From contig CAZXIX010000003.1 of the NCBI GenBank assembly GCA_964640855.1, positions 62,001 to 126,000 of the forward strand: a stretch of 64,000 nucleotides of DNA. The letters run 5' to 3'. The notes beneath the pieces were generated by a model. The model worked only from the letters and a program-made list of their open reading frames with translations. It had not been told where the DNA came from and ran no database searches. How positions within the stretch are numbered: the first letter of the stretch is position 1; each line of letters starts with the position of its first letter. This document shows, piece by piece, positions 15,581 through 26,900 of this stretch. This DNA is from JAJDFU01 sp964640855 (GTDB lineage: Bacteria > Bacteroidota > Bacteroidia > Chitinophagales > Saprospiraceae). The translations under genes and the position numbers were made by a program.

Positions 15581-18535
15581 ATGGACCAAAAAGTTTACTT
15601 CCCGCAACGGTGCAGGTGGATGTTTGTATTGCTCGGACTTGCACTTGTCCAATTCACCTGGGCTCAGCGAACGATCTCCGGTACGATCACGGATGCCAGT
15701 TCCGGTGAGCCTCTGATCGGGGCCAATATTCTTGCTGTAGGAACCAGCTCCGGTACCGTTACGGATCTGGACGGATCTTTCACACTGGATGTACCTTCCG
15801 GTGTTACCCAACTTGCGATCTCTTATACCGGCTATACCTCTCAGACAGTTGACCTCGGCGCTTCAGATGTCGTTGACATTGCCCTTCAGCCCGGATCGGT
15901 CCTCGAAGAAATCGTTGTGACCGGTTACGGTACGGTTAAGCGAAAAGATCTGACGGGTGCGGTGGCCTCTCTCGATGAGAAAGACTTCAACCAGGGCCTG
16001 GTCGTTGCACCGGATCAATTGATCCAGGGTCGTACCCCCGGTGTGCAGGTGATCAACAACAGCGGTCAGCCGGGTGGAGCTACCACGATCCGTATTCGGG
16101 GTAATGCCTCCATTCGTACCGGCAACCAGCCTCTTTTCGTCGTGGACGGAGTGCAGCTGAGCGGCGTTTCCTCCCGCCCCGGCGGAGGTGGTCTCGAAGG
16201 AAACGATCCGGGCGGTAACCCGCTGAACTACCTCAACCCGAACGACATCGCCTCCATCGAAGTATTGAAGGATGCTACGGCAGCGGCCATCTACGGCTCC
16301 CGGGGTGCCAACGGGGTAATTCTGATCACCACCAAGCGCGGCCAGTCCGGTGCGCCTCTGATCTCTTTCAATGCCAACGTCGGTTTCAACACCGTAGCCA
16401 ACAAGTACGACGTGTTGGACGGAAACGAATACCGTGCGGCCTTGCAGGAATACAATCTGACCGGTGGAGATTTCGGCGATGACGTAGATGCCTTCGACGA
16501 GATCACCCGCACAGGCCTGATCCAGCAATATAATATGAGCGTCAGCGGCGGTACAGACGACGGCCGCTATCGGGTTTCTGTCGGCTACTTTAGCCAGGAT
16601 GGTGTGATCAAGAACAACAACCTGACCCGGATCAACGCCAACATCGGCGGTAATTTCAAGTTTACAAAGAGTAAGCGGATCGGACTGGATTTCAACCTCA
16701 TCGCCTCCCGTACACTGGAAGATGCCCCGGCCATTACGACAAGCGCCGGATTCCGAGGGTCATTGATCGGTAATGCCCTGCAGTGGAACCCAACACACCG
16801 TATCTACGAAGAAAACGGAGATCCGGTTATCATTCCCGAGTTCGGTAACTTCACCAACCCGGTAGCCCTGCTGGATGCTTACGATGATCAGATCCAGACC
16901 ACGGATATTGTGGGGTCCATCGCTCCCTACGTGAAAATCCTGGATAATCTGACCTACACTTTCCAGTATGCGGTCAACACCGGTATCGGTCAGCGCAGAT
17001 TTGATGTCGATCGCTTTATTAACCTGCAGGACATTGAAAACCGCGGTTTCGCCGGGATCAACGGAAACAGCAACATCCGGCAGATCTTTACCAATACCCT
17101 GCAGTGGAATGAGCAATTCGGCAGCCTGGGACTGGACTTCTTGCTGGGATATGAATATCAGCTTCAGCAGGGATTCGGTTTCGGTCTTTCGGCCCGCGAC
17201 TTCATTCTGGATGTCGGAGATTACTACAACTTCATTCAGAACTCTTCTCAGGCCAGCCGAAGCATCGGCTCCGGTGCAGCACCGGATGAAAAACTGCAGT
17301 CTTTCTTCGGCCGTTTCAACTTCAACTTCAACGAACAATTTCTGTTGACCGCGGTGGTTCGCGCCGATGGTTCCAGTAAGTTCGGGGAAAACAACCGCTA
17401 CGGTGTTTTCCCATCCTTTGCCTTCGCCTGGAACATGCACAACAGCTGGGCTACTTTTGCCGACAACTTCAAACTTCGTCTGGGATGGGGTCAGGTAGGT
17501 AACTCTTCCTTCCCGGCAGGTGCTTCTCAGGAGCGCTGGTTCCTAGGAGACGAAGGAACCTTCGGACTCGCCAACGTTGCCAATCCGGATCTTAAGTGGG
17601 AGACCACAACCACCTGGAACGCAGCCATCGACTTCTCGTTGTTCGACTTCCGCCTGAACGGTACCGTGGAATACTTCTATCGGAATACCACCGACCTGCT
17701 GTTCCAGTTCCCCACCATCCAGCCCGCACCCGCCGGCTTCTACTGGATCAACCTGGACGGAAACGTGATCAACAGCGGTCTGGAGATCACGCTGGATGCA
17801 ACGGTCATTCAGGCCGGTAAATTTACCTGGCAGTTGGGAGGAAACGTTTCCTTCCTCGACAACGAATTGCGGAATTACGACGGCCCCAACACGCCCTATG
17901 GAACGCTGTTCGGACAGGGAGCAACCGGTGCCTTTGTACACCGTCTGGCAAACAATACGCCCCTGAATGCGTTTTGGCTACGAGGCCATTTGGGACTTGA
18001 CGACCAAGGACTCAGCGAGTTTGAAACGGATGAGGAAGGCAACCAGGTGTTCGCTTACCGAGGTAATCCCAACCCCTCTACCCTGCTGGGTATTTTCACC
18101 CAGTTGACCCTGGGCCAGTTCTCTCTCGTGATGAACTTCAACGGTACTTTCGGAAACGATGTCTTCAACAACACGCAAATGACCGTTATTCCCATCGGAA
18201 ACCTGGGTAGCCGGAACATCGACGCCAACTTGCTCGGGACCGGAGAAGCAATCGCCAATCCGATTACTGCTTCTGACCGGTATCTGGAAAGCGGTAATTT
18301 CTTCCGCTTTGCCAACTTTACCCTGGGGTGGAACTTCGGAACGATTGGAAGCACAGTGAGCCGGGGTCAATTGTTCATTACCGGTACCAACCTCTTCAAC
18401 ATAACTAATTATACCGGCTTCGACCCGGAGGTGAATACAGTTAACGATTCCAACGGTCTGCCTTCCTTCGGTATCGAATATATTCCTTATCCCGCGGTGA
18501 CCTCGCTCCTTTTCGGAGTACGGTTCGCACTCTAA
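15581..18535 (+). CDS. susC: SusC/RagA family TonB-linked outer-membrane receptor
   Basis: 984 residues. Signal peptide 1-29 (ending FTWAQ), a carboxypeptidase-regulatory-like domain at about 30-105 (RTISGTITDASSGEPLIGAN), the plug with the hallmark EEIVVTGYGTVKRKDLTGAV from about 110, and a large beta-barrel ending LLFGVRFAL. SusC-type proteins form the outer-membrane barrel of a SusCD pedal-bin importer for glycans or peptides, energised by TonB-ExbBD. The susD gene follows at once after a strong hairpin. The substrate is not shown by sequence; the GH97 gene 10 kb downstream makes an alpha-glucan plausible but unproven. No sensor or anti-sigma gene is adjacent. Confidence 0.96.
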   Translation: MDQKVYFPQRCRWMFVLLGLALVQFTWAQRTISGTITDASSGEPLIGANILAVGTSSGTVTDLDGSFTLDVPSGVTQLAISYTGYTSQTVDLGASDVVDIALQPGSVLEEIVVTGYGTVKRKDLTGAVASLDEKDFNQGLVVAPDQLIQGRTPGVQVINNSGQPGGATTIRIRGNASIRTGNQPLFVVDGVQLSGVSSRPGGGGLEGNDPGGNPLNYLNPNDIASIEVLKDATAAAIYGSRGANGVILITTKRGQSGAPLISFNANVGFNTVANKYDVLDGNEYRAALQEYNLTGGDFGDDVDAFDEITRTGLIQQYNMSVSGGTDDGRYRVSVGYFSQDGVIKNNNLTRINANIGGNFKFTKSKRIGLDFNLIASRTLEDAPAITTSAGFRGSLIGNALQWNPTHRIYEENGDPVIIPEFGNFTNPVALLDAYDDQIQTTDIVGSIAPYVKILDNLTYTFQYAVNTGIGQRRFDVDRFINLQDIENRGFAGINGNSNIRQIFTNTLQWNEQFGSLGLDFLLGYEYQLQQGFGFGLSARDFILDVGDYYNFIQNSSQASRSIGSGAAPDEKLQSFFGRFNFNFNEQFLLTAVVRADGSSKFGENNRYGVFPSFAFAWNMHNSWATFADNFKLRLGWGQVGNSSFPAGASQERWFLGDEGTFGLANVANPDLKWETTTTWNAAIDFSLFDFRLNGTVEYFYRNTTDLLFQFPTIQPAPAGFYWINLDGNVINSGLEITLDATVIQAGKFTWQLGGNVSFLDNELRNYDGPNTPYGTLFGQGATGAFVHRLANNTPLNAFWLRGHLGLDDQGLSEFETDEEGNQVFAYRGNPNPSTLLGIFTQLTLGQFSLVMNFNGTFGNDVFNNTQMTVIPIGNLGSRNIDANLLGTGEAIANPITASDRYLESGNFFRFANFTLGWNFGTIGSTVSRGQLFITGTNLFNITNYTGFDPEVNTVNDSNGLPSFGIEYIPYPAVTSLLFGVRFAL

Positions 18536-18594
18536 CCTGAGGGAATTGCAGATTTATTTGGCTATTAATTGTCAATTGTTTGTGAAAACTAAAA

Positions 18595-18640
18595 GGCTGG
18601 CTCAAGAGTTAAATGACCAACTCTTACTTTTGAGCCAGCC
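18595..18640 (+). other. Strong stem-loop in the susC-susD intergenic region
   Basis: GGCTGGCTCAA (18595-18605) is perfectly complementary to TTGAGCCAGCC (18630-18640), with an inner 5-bp stem GAGTT/AACTC (18606-18610, 18619-18623). It is followed by an A-run, not a T-run, so it is not a classic terminator. It may protect the upstream mRNA end or set the relative level of SusC and SusD. It ends 18 bp before the susD start codon, close to the ribosome site. Confidence 0.75.
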
Positions 18641-18658
18641 AACAAAAAAATCCAAATT

Positions 18659-20263
18659 ATGAAATTCAATTTTAAGGGGCTTACGCTCCTGCTTGTGATC
18701 TTCGCCCTCGCCGGCTGTAATCTGGATGAAGAGTTGAATTCCGACCTTACAGCTGAAGAGGCACAAGCGCTGAACGAAGCCAATGCCAACGTTTCCGGCC
18801 AGCTTCTTGGCGCCTATCGTCAACTGAGAGATGTTTTCAGTACTCAAGACGTGATTTGGGCTGCCATGGAGCACACATCCGACGAACTTATCGCCCCCAC
18901 CCGCGGTCCCGACTGGGATGACAACGGCGTGTGGCGTGTACTGCATAATCACCGCTGGGGAGCAGAGAATCCTCGCCTGGAAGCAGCTTTCAACGGCTTG
19001 CTTGGAGTTGTTTTCTCCACTACCGAAATTCTGAATTTCGCCGATATTGCCTCTGCTCAGGAATTGGCCGAATCCCGTTTCCTTCGGGCTTATGCGATTT
19101 TCGCTATTGCCGATGGATGGGGACAGGTACCCGTTCGGGAGGGTGAGACGGCAGAAAACCTGCTGTTGCCTCCTACTGTTCTCTCCGGAACAGAAGCTGT
19201 GGATTTCGTCATCAGCGAACTCAATGAGATCCTTCCGAATCTTCCAGATGGTCCGGCTACTCTGGCCAACAAGGATGCAGCTCGCGCTCTGCTGATGAAG
19301 GCCCACCTTAACCGAGGTATCATCGGAGGAAAAGTTAACGATGGCTCCGTCAACGTTGCGGCAGCCAACGTAAGCGATGCTGCCAATTTCAACCCGGCGG
19401 AATTTTTCGCTCAGGAAGATATGAACCGGGTTGTAGCACTTGCCAATGAGATTGAAGCATCTTCGCGCGCATATGCTTATGCCGCCAATTATTTCGACAA
19501 CTTTGCTCCGGATAACGATCAGGTCTCCACCGAGAACATCTTTACCGGCGAGAACCTCGGAGGAACCAATGCGGGTAATATTCGCTTCCAGTGGTTCTGT
19601 ACCCTCCACTACAATCAGAATCCTTCCGGTTGGAACGGTTTCACTACCCTGGCTGACTTTTACAATCAGTACGAAGAGGATGATTCTCGAGTCGGGGGTC
19701 CATACGATGGCATCACAGATGTGGCAGGAATCAATGTAGGTTTCCTGGTCGGCCAGCAGTTCGATGCCAACGGCGTTGCACTGGAAGATCGCCGGGGAAA
19801 TCCGCTGGCATTTACTGAAGAAATTGATCTGCAGGAAAATGGAGACGACCTGGAAATCCGGGGTATTCGCGTGATCAAGTATCCGATCGATTACGTAAAC
19901 CCGGAGCAGTCTGACAACGATTTCGTTTATCTGCGCTTTGCGGACGTAAGACTGATGAAGGCAGAAGCCATCCTGCGTGGTGCTACCAACGCAACGGAAA
20001 GTGCTCTGGACATCGTCAATGAGTTGCGTCAAGCACGGGGTGCTTCCGCTCTCGGATCTGTAGCTCTGGATGAGCTTCTTGCTGAAAGAGGCCGTGAGCT
20101 TTACTGGGAAGGACACCGCCGTACAGACCAGATCCGTTTTGGAAAGTTCATCGGTACAACCTGGGATGACAAGCCGGCTTCCGAGCCCTTCCGTATGTTG
20201 TTCCCGATCCCGGCCGTTGCCGTCGCGGTCAATCCAAACCTCGACCAAAACCCGGGCTATTAA
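18659..20263 (+). CDS. susD: SusD/RagB family surface nutrient-binding lipoprotein
   Basis: 534 residues. Signal peptide with lipobox LAGC, lipidated Cys20, followed by acidic residues (NLDEEL), as in surface-exported Bacteroidota lipoproteins. The rest is the alpha-helical SusD fold: RFLRAYAIFAIADGWGQVP in the TPR-like core, then LAERGRELYWEGHRRTDQIR and PIPAVAVAVNPNLDQNPGY at the C-terminus, all near-invariant in RagB/SusD proteins. It forms the hinged lid on the SusC barrel. A terminator lies 38 bp after the stop, so susC and susD form a closed two-gene unit. Confidence 0.95.
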   Translation: MKFNFKGLTLLLVIFALAGCNLDEELNSDLTAEEAQALNEANANVSGQLLGAYRQLRDVFSTQDVIWAAMEHTSDELIAPTRGPDWDDNGVWRVLHNHRWGAENPRLEAAFNGLLGVVFSTTEILNFADIASAQELAESRFLRAYAIFAIADGWGQVPVREGETAENLLLPPTVLSGTEAVDFVISELNEILPNLPDGPATLANKDAARALLMKAHLNRGIIGGKVNDGSVNVAAANVSDAANFNPAEFFAQEDMNRVVALANEIEASSRAYAYAANYFDNFAPDNDQVSTENIFTGENLGGTNAGNIRFQWFCTLHYNQNPSGWNGFTTLADFYNQYEEDDSRVGGPYDGITDVAGINVGFLVGQQFDANGVALEDRRGNPLAFTEEIDLQENGDDLEIRGIRVIKYPIDYVNPEQSDNDFVYLRFADVRLMKAEAILRGATNATESALDIVNELRQARGASALGSVALDELLAERGRELYWEGHRRTDQIRFGKFIGTTWDDKPASEPFRMLFPIPAVAVAVNPNLDQNPGY

Positions 20264-20300
20264 TCGAGCTTTTTTTCAAGCTTAGATAGTTTACTACAAT

Positions 20301-20339
20301 AAAAAACAGGTTGTCCGTTTTCGGGCAACCTGTTTTTTT
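20301..20339 (+). terminator. Rho-independent terminator of susCD
   Basis: AAAAAACAGGTTG (20301-20313) pairs with CAACCTGTTTTTT (20326-20338), followed by further T. The stem is 13 bp with a 12-nt loop. It separates susCD from the VCBS genes. Confidence 0.9.
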
Positions 20340-20435
20340 GATCTTTGTAATTCCCTGGACTCTTTTTCAAGTGAATTGGATTTTAACCAGCAAGAAAAGG
20401 GGATTTTTTCCTTCCCTTTCGATCAAGCCGATTTC

Positions 20436-23400
20436 ATGAGGAATATTGTTGTTCTTTTTCTGGGGATTCTTTTCGCTGCCTGTTCGAAAGAACCTGCGGA
20501 GACCCGGCATTTTGTCCTTCTTTCTCCGGAGGAGACCGGGATCGATTTTGAGAACCGCATCGAGCAAACGGAGCGTTTCAACATTTTCAGCTACCGCAAT
20601 TTTTACAACGGCGGAGGTGTAGCCCTCGGGGACGTCAATCAAGACGGCCTCACGGATGTTTACCTCACCCGCAATACGGGGCCCAATAAACTGTATCTGA
20701 ACCAGGGCGATTTCCGCTTTCTGGACGTCACGGCTCAAGCCGGTGTGGAAGGCAGCCGCGGCTGGAGTACCGGCGTGGTCATGGTCGATATTAATCATGA
20801 CGACCTGCTGGATATTTACGTATGCAATGCCGGCTACGTCGAGGGCGATGACCGGGCCAACGAACTTTTCATTAACCAGGGAGATGGCACCTTTATCGAG
20901 CAGGCCGCGAAATACGGGCTGGATGAGGACAGCTACACCACTCATGCCGCCTTTTTCGATTATGATCTGGATGGCGATCTCGACGTGTACATGCTCAACA
21001 ACAGCTTCATACCCGTCAACACTTTGAATTACGCCAACAAAAGGGAGTTGCGGGCGGAAGACTGGCCGGTCAAAGATTTCCTGAAAGGCGGGGGTGACCG
21101 CCTCTTGCGCAATGATGAAGGCGTCTTCGTGGACGTAAGTGAAGAAGCAGGGATCTACGGCAGTTTGATCGGTTTCGGCCTGGGGGTAACGGTCGGAGAC
21201 ATCAATGGGGATGCCTGGCCCGATCTTTATGTATCCAACGATTTCTTCGAACGCGATTATCTGTACATCAATCAGGGGAACGGCACCTTTTCCGAGGAGA
21301 TAAAAGAATGGATGCCCCACCTCAGCCTGTCTTCCATGGGCGCTGATATGGCCGACATCAATAACGACGGCCATCCGGAAATATTCGTCACCGAAATGCT
21401 GCCGCAGTCGGATTTTCGGAGGAAAACGACCACCACCTTTGAAAATTACAACACCTATTTGTTGAAGCTGCAGCGGGACTTCTACCACCAGTATATGCAA
21501 AACACGCTCCACTACAACAATGGCGACCAGACCTTCAGCGAAATCGCCTATTACAGTGGAGTAGCCGCTTCCGACTGGAGTTGGGGGGCGCTGATGTTCG
21601 ATGCCAATAACGACGGCAAGCGGGACATCTATGTCTGCAATGGCGTTTACCATGACGTAACCGACCAGGATTTCATTGACTTTTTTGCCAACGATGTGGT
21701 TCAGCGGATGGTGCTGGACGGAGAGAAGGACGAAATGCAGAGCGTGATCGACCGTATGCCTTCCCAACCGCAAAAGAACAAGCTTTTCGTCAACCAGGGC
21801 GATCTCACGTTTCAGGATAAAGGAGAAGAATGGGGCTTCGACCAGCCTTCCTTTTCCAATGGCGCTGCGTATGGCGACCTCGATAATGACGGCGATCTCG
21901 ACCTCGTGGTCAATAACCTGAACATGAAATCCTTCGTTTTCGAGAACCGGACGGATAGCCTGACCAACCACCACTTTTTATCGCTGGAACTGCGAGGAAC
22001 CGGAAAAAATACCCGTGCCCTGGGTGCCAAGGTATCCGCTTTTGCCCGGGATCAGGTTTTTGATTGGCAAATGATCCCCTCCCGGGGATTTCAGTCTTCC
22101 ATTGATTATCGCGTCCATTTCGGTCTGGGAAACATCGACCGGGTAGATTCATTGAAGATCGTTTGGCCGGATCGAACGATTTCCCGGTTGACCGATTTGC
22201 CGGTGGATACCCTTCTCTACCTTCGGTATAGCGAATTGCCTCATGCTCCCTGGCAAGGCGCTTTGCCGGATCCGGGGGCTCAGGCATCCCTCCTTGAGCA
22301 GGCATCTATCGGCCTGGCGCCCCATGAGGAAAACGAGTTCATCGATTTTAATCAGGAAGGGCTTGTCATACGGAAGTTATCCCGGGAAGGACCGGCTGTT
22401 GCAGTAGGCGATGTCAATGGAGATGGAGAAAAGGATCTGTTCGTCGGCGGAGCGGCCGGCAGCCCTGCCCGTCTGTATGTACAACGGGGCGGCCAATTCA
22501 TCGAAAGCGAGGCCGGATTCTCCTACAACCGCGATTTCGAAGATGTATGCGCCACCTTTCTGGACGTTGACGGAGACGGAGATCTGGACTTGTTTGTCGG
22601 CTCCGGAGGAAACCACCGGCCGGTCAAGGACCGGCTGATGCTGGACCGGGTCTATGTCAACGACGGTCAGGGACACTTCAGCTTGAACGCACGGGCGCTT
22701 CCCGTGAACGGCTTCAACACGGCCCAAGCCCTGGCTCTGGATGCCGATGGAGACGGGGATCTGGACCTGGTCGTAGGCAGCCGTTCGATTCCGGGCCAAT
22801 ACGGCCAAAATCCGAGATCCTATCTCTACCGAAACCAGGGAGACGGCCATTTTGAGGATGCAACCGAAGAACTTGCACCCAATCTGCTTGCTCCGGGCAT
22901 GCTCACAGACCTGGCAGCCGCTGATCTGAACGGCGACGGCCGGGAAGAACTGATCCTGACCGGAGAGTGGATGGCTCCGATGATCCTGCAGTGGGACGGA
23001 GCGGCATTTCGGCAAATGCGAACCAACCTCAGCGACTATCCGGGCTGGTGGTACACCCTGGAAGCAGCCGATGTAGATGCGGATGGCGATCCCGACCTCA
23101 TCCTGGGCAATCGGGGCGAAAACTTTTACTTCACCGGAAGTCAGGAGGCACCGGCTAAGCTGTGGGTATCGGACTTTGACCAGAATAAAACCGTCGAGGC
23201 CATCATCACGCAAAGTATTGGCGGCCGCGATATGCCGGTTCCCATGAAACGGGAGCTGACAGCCAATCTGCCCGGTTTGAAAAAGCAAAACCTGAAGCAT
23301 GCGGACTACGCCACCAAGTCTATGCAGGATCTGTTTCAACCGGAGGTGTTGAAGCGAGCGGATGTCAAGACGGCAACCTATTTCAAATCAGCTGTCGCCC

Positions 23401-23771
23401 TCAACCAGGGAGACGGAGAATTCACGCTTCTGGCCTTGCCCCGGGAAGTCCAGTTCTCTTGTGTCTGCGATGCCTATTGCGGGGATCTGAACGGAGATGG
23501 CTTGCCCGATATCCTGATGGCCGGCAACGATGAAGGTTTCCTGCCCCAGTTCTCCAAACTGGATGGCAGTTATGGCCATACGCTTCTGAATCAAGGGGAT
23601 GGAGCTTTTAAGTGGATACCCCCCGCCCGCTCCGGTTTTTTTGTGAAAGGCCAGGTCAGAGCTTTGGACCCGATCCGGATCGGGGAGGAGGAATATATTC
23701 TGGCTGGACTGAACAACCAGGCCCCCCGCCTTTTCAAACTGCATGGGAAAAAGCCGGCTTTGTTAAAATGA
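20436..23771 (+). CDS. VCBS/FG-GAP repeat lipoprotein with ASPIC/UnbV domain (first paralogue)
   Basis: 1111 residues from the ATG at 20436, which gives a lipoprotein signal (lipobox FAAC, Cys16); the frame is open 60 bp upstream. At least twelve calcium-binding repeats of the form DxNxDGxxD are spread over the chain (for example DVNQDGLTD, DINGDAWPD, DVDGDGDLD, DLNGDGLPD), indicating beta-propeller blades. An ASPIC/UnbV domain with VDSLKIVWPD lies at about 516-600. Proteins of this CRTAC1-like family are numerous in Bacteroidota next to SusCD genes; they are probably surface-exposed and their function is unknown. A paralogue follows on the same strand. Confidence 0.9.
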   Translation: MRNIVVLFLGILFAACSKEPAETRHFVLLSPEETGIDFENRIEQTERFNIFSYRNFYNGGGVALGDVNQDGLTDVYLTRNTGPNKLYLNQGDFRFLDVTAQAGVEGSRGWSTGVVMVDINHDDLLDIYVCNAGYVEGDDRANELFINQGDGTFIEQAAKYGLDEDSYTTHAAFFDYDLDGDLDVYMLNNSFIPVNTLNYANKRELRAEDWPVKDFLKGGGDRLLRNDEGVFVDVSEEAGIYGSLIGFGLGVTVGDINGDAWPDLYVSNDFFERDYLYINQGNGTFSEEIKEWMPHLSLSSMGADMADINNDGHPEIFVTEMLPQSDFRRKTTTTFENYNTYLLKLQRDFYHQYMQNTLHYNNGDQTFSEIAYYSGVAASDWSWGALMFDANNDGKRDIYVCNGVYHDVTDQDFIDFFANDVVQRMVLDGEKDEMQSVIDRMPSQPQKNKLFVNQGDLTFQDKGEEWGFDQPSFSNGAAYGDLDNDGDLDLVVNNLNMKSFVFENRTDSLTNHHFLSLELRGTGKNTRALGAKVSAFARDQVFDWQMIPSRGFQSSIDYRVHFGLGNIDRVDSLKIVWPDRTISRLTDLPVDTLLYLRYSELPHAPWQGALPDPGAQASLLEQASIGLAPHEENEFIDFNQEGLVIRKLSREGPAVAVGDVNGDGEKDLFVGGAAGSPARLYVQRGGQFIESEAGFSYNRDFEDVCATFLDVDGDGDLDLFVGSGGNHRPVKDRLMLDRVYVNDGQGHFSLNARALPVNGFNTAQALALDADGDGDLDLVVGSRSIPGQYGQNPRSYLYRNQGDGHFEDATEELAPNLLAPGMLTDLAAADLNGDGREELILTGEWMAPMILQWDGAAFRQMRTNLSDYPGWWYTLEAADVDADGDPDLILGNRGENFYFTGSQEAPAKLWVSDFDQNKTVEAIITQSIGGRDMPVPMKRELTANLPGLKKQNLKHADYATKSMQDLFQPEVLKRADVKTATYFKSAVALNQGDGEFTLLALPREVQFSCVCDAYCGDLNGDGLPDILMAGNDEGFLPQFSKLDGSYGHTLLNQGDGAFKWIPPARSGFFVKGQVRALDPIRIGEEEYILAGLNNQAPRLFKLHGKKPALLK

Positions 23772-23909
23772 GGTAAAACGATCTGCGTAGTTCAGAAAAG
23801 GATAGAAAAAAGTGTTGCAATGAGAAGTAGAGGTTAAGATTACCTTATGGTAAACCACCCGGTGAAAAGAAGAGCATTGGATTTCAAGAACAAAAGCAAA
23901 TTCCTGAAC

Positions 23910-26900
23910 ATGAGATTTGGCAGCATAGCAGGATGGATCTGGAGAGTATCCGCGCTATTGACCCTGGCGGTGTTGAGCGCCTGCGGGGGGAGTGCTGAGG
24001 AAGAGGCCCGGTTTCAGTTGTTGCCCCATTCGCAAACCGGACTGACATTTGGAAATGATTTGGTGCAGACCAGCGAGTTCAATGTATTCAACTACATGTA
24101 TTTCTTTAATGGCGGAGGAGTGGCCGCTGGCGATTTCAACCAGGATGGACTTCCCGACCTGTACTTCACGGCCAACATGGGGCCCAACAAGTTGTTCCTT
24201 AACCGGGGCGATTTGCAGTTCGAAGATGTGACAACCCAGGCCGGAGTAGCCGGTGCCGGAGGCTGGAAAACCGGGGTCACGGTCGTGGATATCAATCAAG
24301 ACGGCCTGCTGGACCTGTACGTCAGTCAAATGGGGGATTATCAGACGGTGAAAGGCAAGAACCAACTCTTCGTCAATCAGGGTGTTCGCGAGGGCGTGCC
24401 GGTTTTTGAAGAAAAAGCGGCCGGTTACGGGTTGGATCTTGTCGTATTCGGGACGCAGGCCACCTTCTTTGACTTCGACCTGGACGGCGACCTGGACCTC
24501 TACCTGCTGAATCATTCGCTGCACGCTAACGGTACTTTCGGCATGCGCAAGGAATTTGCTCAGGACCATCCCCGGGCCGGCGATAGACTCTTGCGGAACG
24601 ACGGAGGATTCTTCACCGACGTCACCGAAGAAGCCGGCATCAACAGCACCGTGATCGGCTACGGATTGGGCGTGGTCACAGGTGATGTCAACCTCGATGG
24701 CTGGCCGGATATTTACGTAGGCAATGACTTCCACGAAAACGACTACCTCTACATCAATCAGCGGGATGGGACTTTCAAGGAGGACCTGACCAACCAGATC
24801 CGGCACACCAGCCGATTTACCATGGGAGTCGATATGGCCGATATCAACAACGATGCTTTCCCGGAAGTCTTTTCGCTGGACATGCTGCCGGATGATCCCT
24901 TCATCCTGAAAAGTTCTCTGGCTGAGGATGATTACAACCTGTTTCACTTCAAACTCCGTTACGGCTACAATTACCAATACGCTCGGAACAACCTGCAATT
25001 GAACAACGGGGACGGCAGTTTCAGTGAGATCGGCCTTTTCGCAGGCGTGGAGGCGACCGACTGGTCCTGGGCGGTGCTGATCCAGGATTTCGATCACGAC
25101 GGCCTCAAGGACCTCTTCATCAGCAACGGTATCCCGCGCCGCATGAATGACATCGATTATGTGAACTTCCGGGCGAACAACGAGATCCGTTGGAAACAAC
25201 AAACCGATAATCTGGAGGAGGAGGACCTGGTAGTGGTGGAGAAAATGCCTCAGATCAAGATCCCGAATAAGTTTTTCCGTAATCAGGGAGATCTTCGCTT
25301 CCGGGAGGAAACTGCCCGGATCGCCAACAATCGCCCCAGCTATTCCAACGGGGCGGTCTATGCCGATTTCGACGGGGATGGGGACCTGGATGTGGTCGTC
25401 AATAACCTGGAGGACGAGCCATTCCTCTACCAGAATCTGCTGATGGAGCGAAAAGAACAGGAGGTTCCGGTCGATTATCTTTCCCTGGAATTGAAGGGAC
25501 CAAAAGGAAATCTACAGGGAATCGGAGCCCGCCTTTTGGTAGCGAAAACGAATAAGGAGCGGTTGTTTTATGAATATTTCCCCGTCAGAGGCTACCAGTC
25601 CTCCAGTTTAACCCCATTTCACGTGCCCGTTGGCGATCGGCAAGTGGTAGAAAAAATGATGCTGATCTGGCCGGACAACCGATATCAAATGCTGGACAGC
25701 ACGGCCTTTAACCAAAAGCAGGTAGTCGTTTACCGCCCGGATCTCCCGCTTTTCGACTGGAAGACCCTGGAGAAAGAATCTTATCAGCCCTTTGCCTTTG
25801 AAGATGCTTCATCTGCTGCGGGGCTGGATTTCGTGCATAAGGAGAATTACTACTCCGATTTCAACCGGGAAGCCCTGATCCCCTGGATGGTGACCGCCGA
25901 GGGGCCGGCAGCTGCCGTAGGGGACCTGAATGGAGATGGTTTGGACGACCTGTTCTTCGGGTCCTCCAAAAACGACACCAACCAGATCTATCTACAGGAG
26001 TCCGCGGGGCGATTCAGGAAGCTGGAGGTGGCAGCCTTTGTGGAGGATAGGCTCAGTGAAGATGTCGATGCCCGGATCGCAGATCTGAATGGCGACGGCC
26101 GGAATGATATTGTGGTGGCCGCCGGAGGCAATGAATTCTGGGGTCCTCATAAAACCCGCAGACAACGGATTTACTGGAACCGGNNNNNNNNNNCTCATTC
26201 GATTCCGATTCGGAGGCATTTGGAGATTTCTACAACACTCCTTCCACCGTTGAGATTCTCGATTTCAACGGGGACGGCCTGGCGGATGTATTTTTCGGCG
26301 GGCGCTCCGTTCCCTGGAATTACGGCCAGGCTCCTGAATCTGCTCTCTTTCTCAACGAAGGCAATCGCGCTTTCCGGAAAGTGACCGACGAATGGGCCCC
26401 CGGTTTGCAAAACATCGGGATGATCCGGGACGCCTCCACCCCCGATCTCGCCCAGGATGGCGATCCGGATCTGCTGCTGGCGCTGGATTGGGGACCGGTG
26501 GTAGCTTTTCTGAACCAGGGAGATCGATTGGAAAAAAAGGTGCTATGGAAGGAGCACGGTTGGTGGAATACGGTCCGGGCCGACGATTTCGACGGGGACG
26601 GTGATTTGGACCTGCTGGCCCTGGGGATAGGCGAAAATGCCAAATTGAGACCGACCCCTCAGGAACCTGTTCGGTTATATGTCCATGATTACGACGGAAA
26701 TGGTAAGACCGAGCAGGTCTTGACCTACTATCTGGACGGCAAGGAATACCCCTTCGCTACCTATGCGGAGTTGACGACCCAGATCCCGGAACTGAAAAAG
26801 CGTTATCTGTATGCCAGGGACCTGGCTGCTGCCGAGCTCACTGAGATCTTTGGCGCAGCGAAGCTGGACTCGGCCCAAAAGCTTCGGGTGGATGAAGGCA

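Noticed and set aside
18602..20248. Minus-strand open frame of 548 codons inside susD
   Set aside because: Antisense shadow; no signal or domain, whereas SusD is complete on the plus strand.
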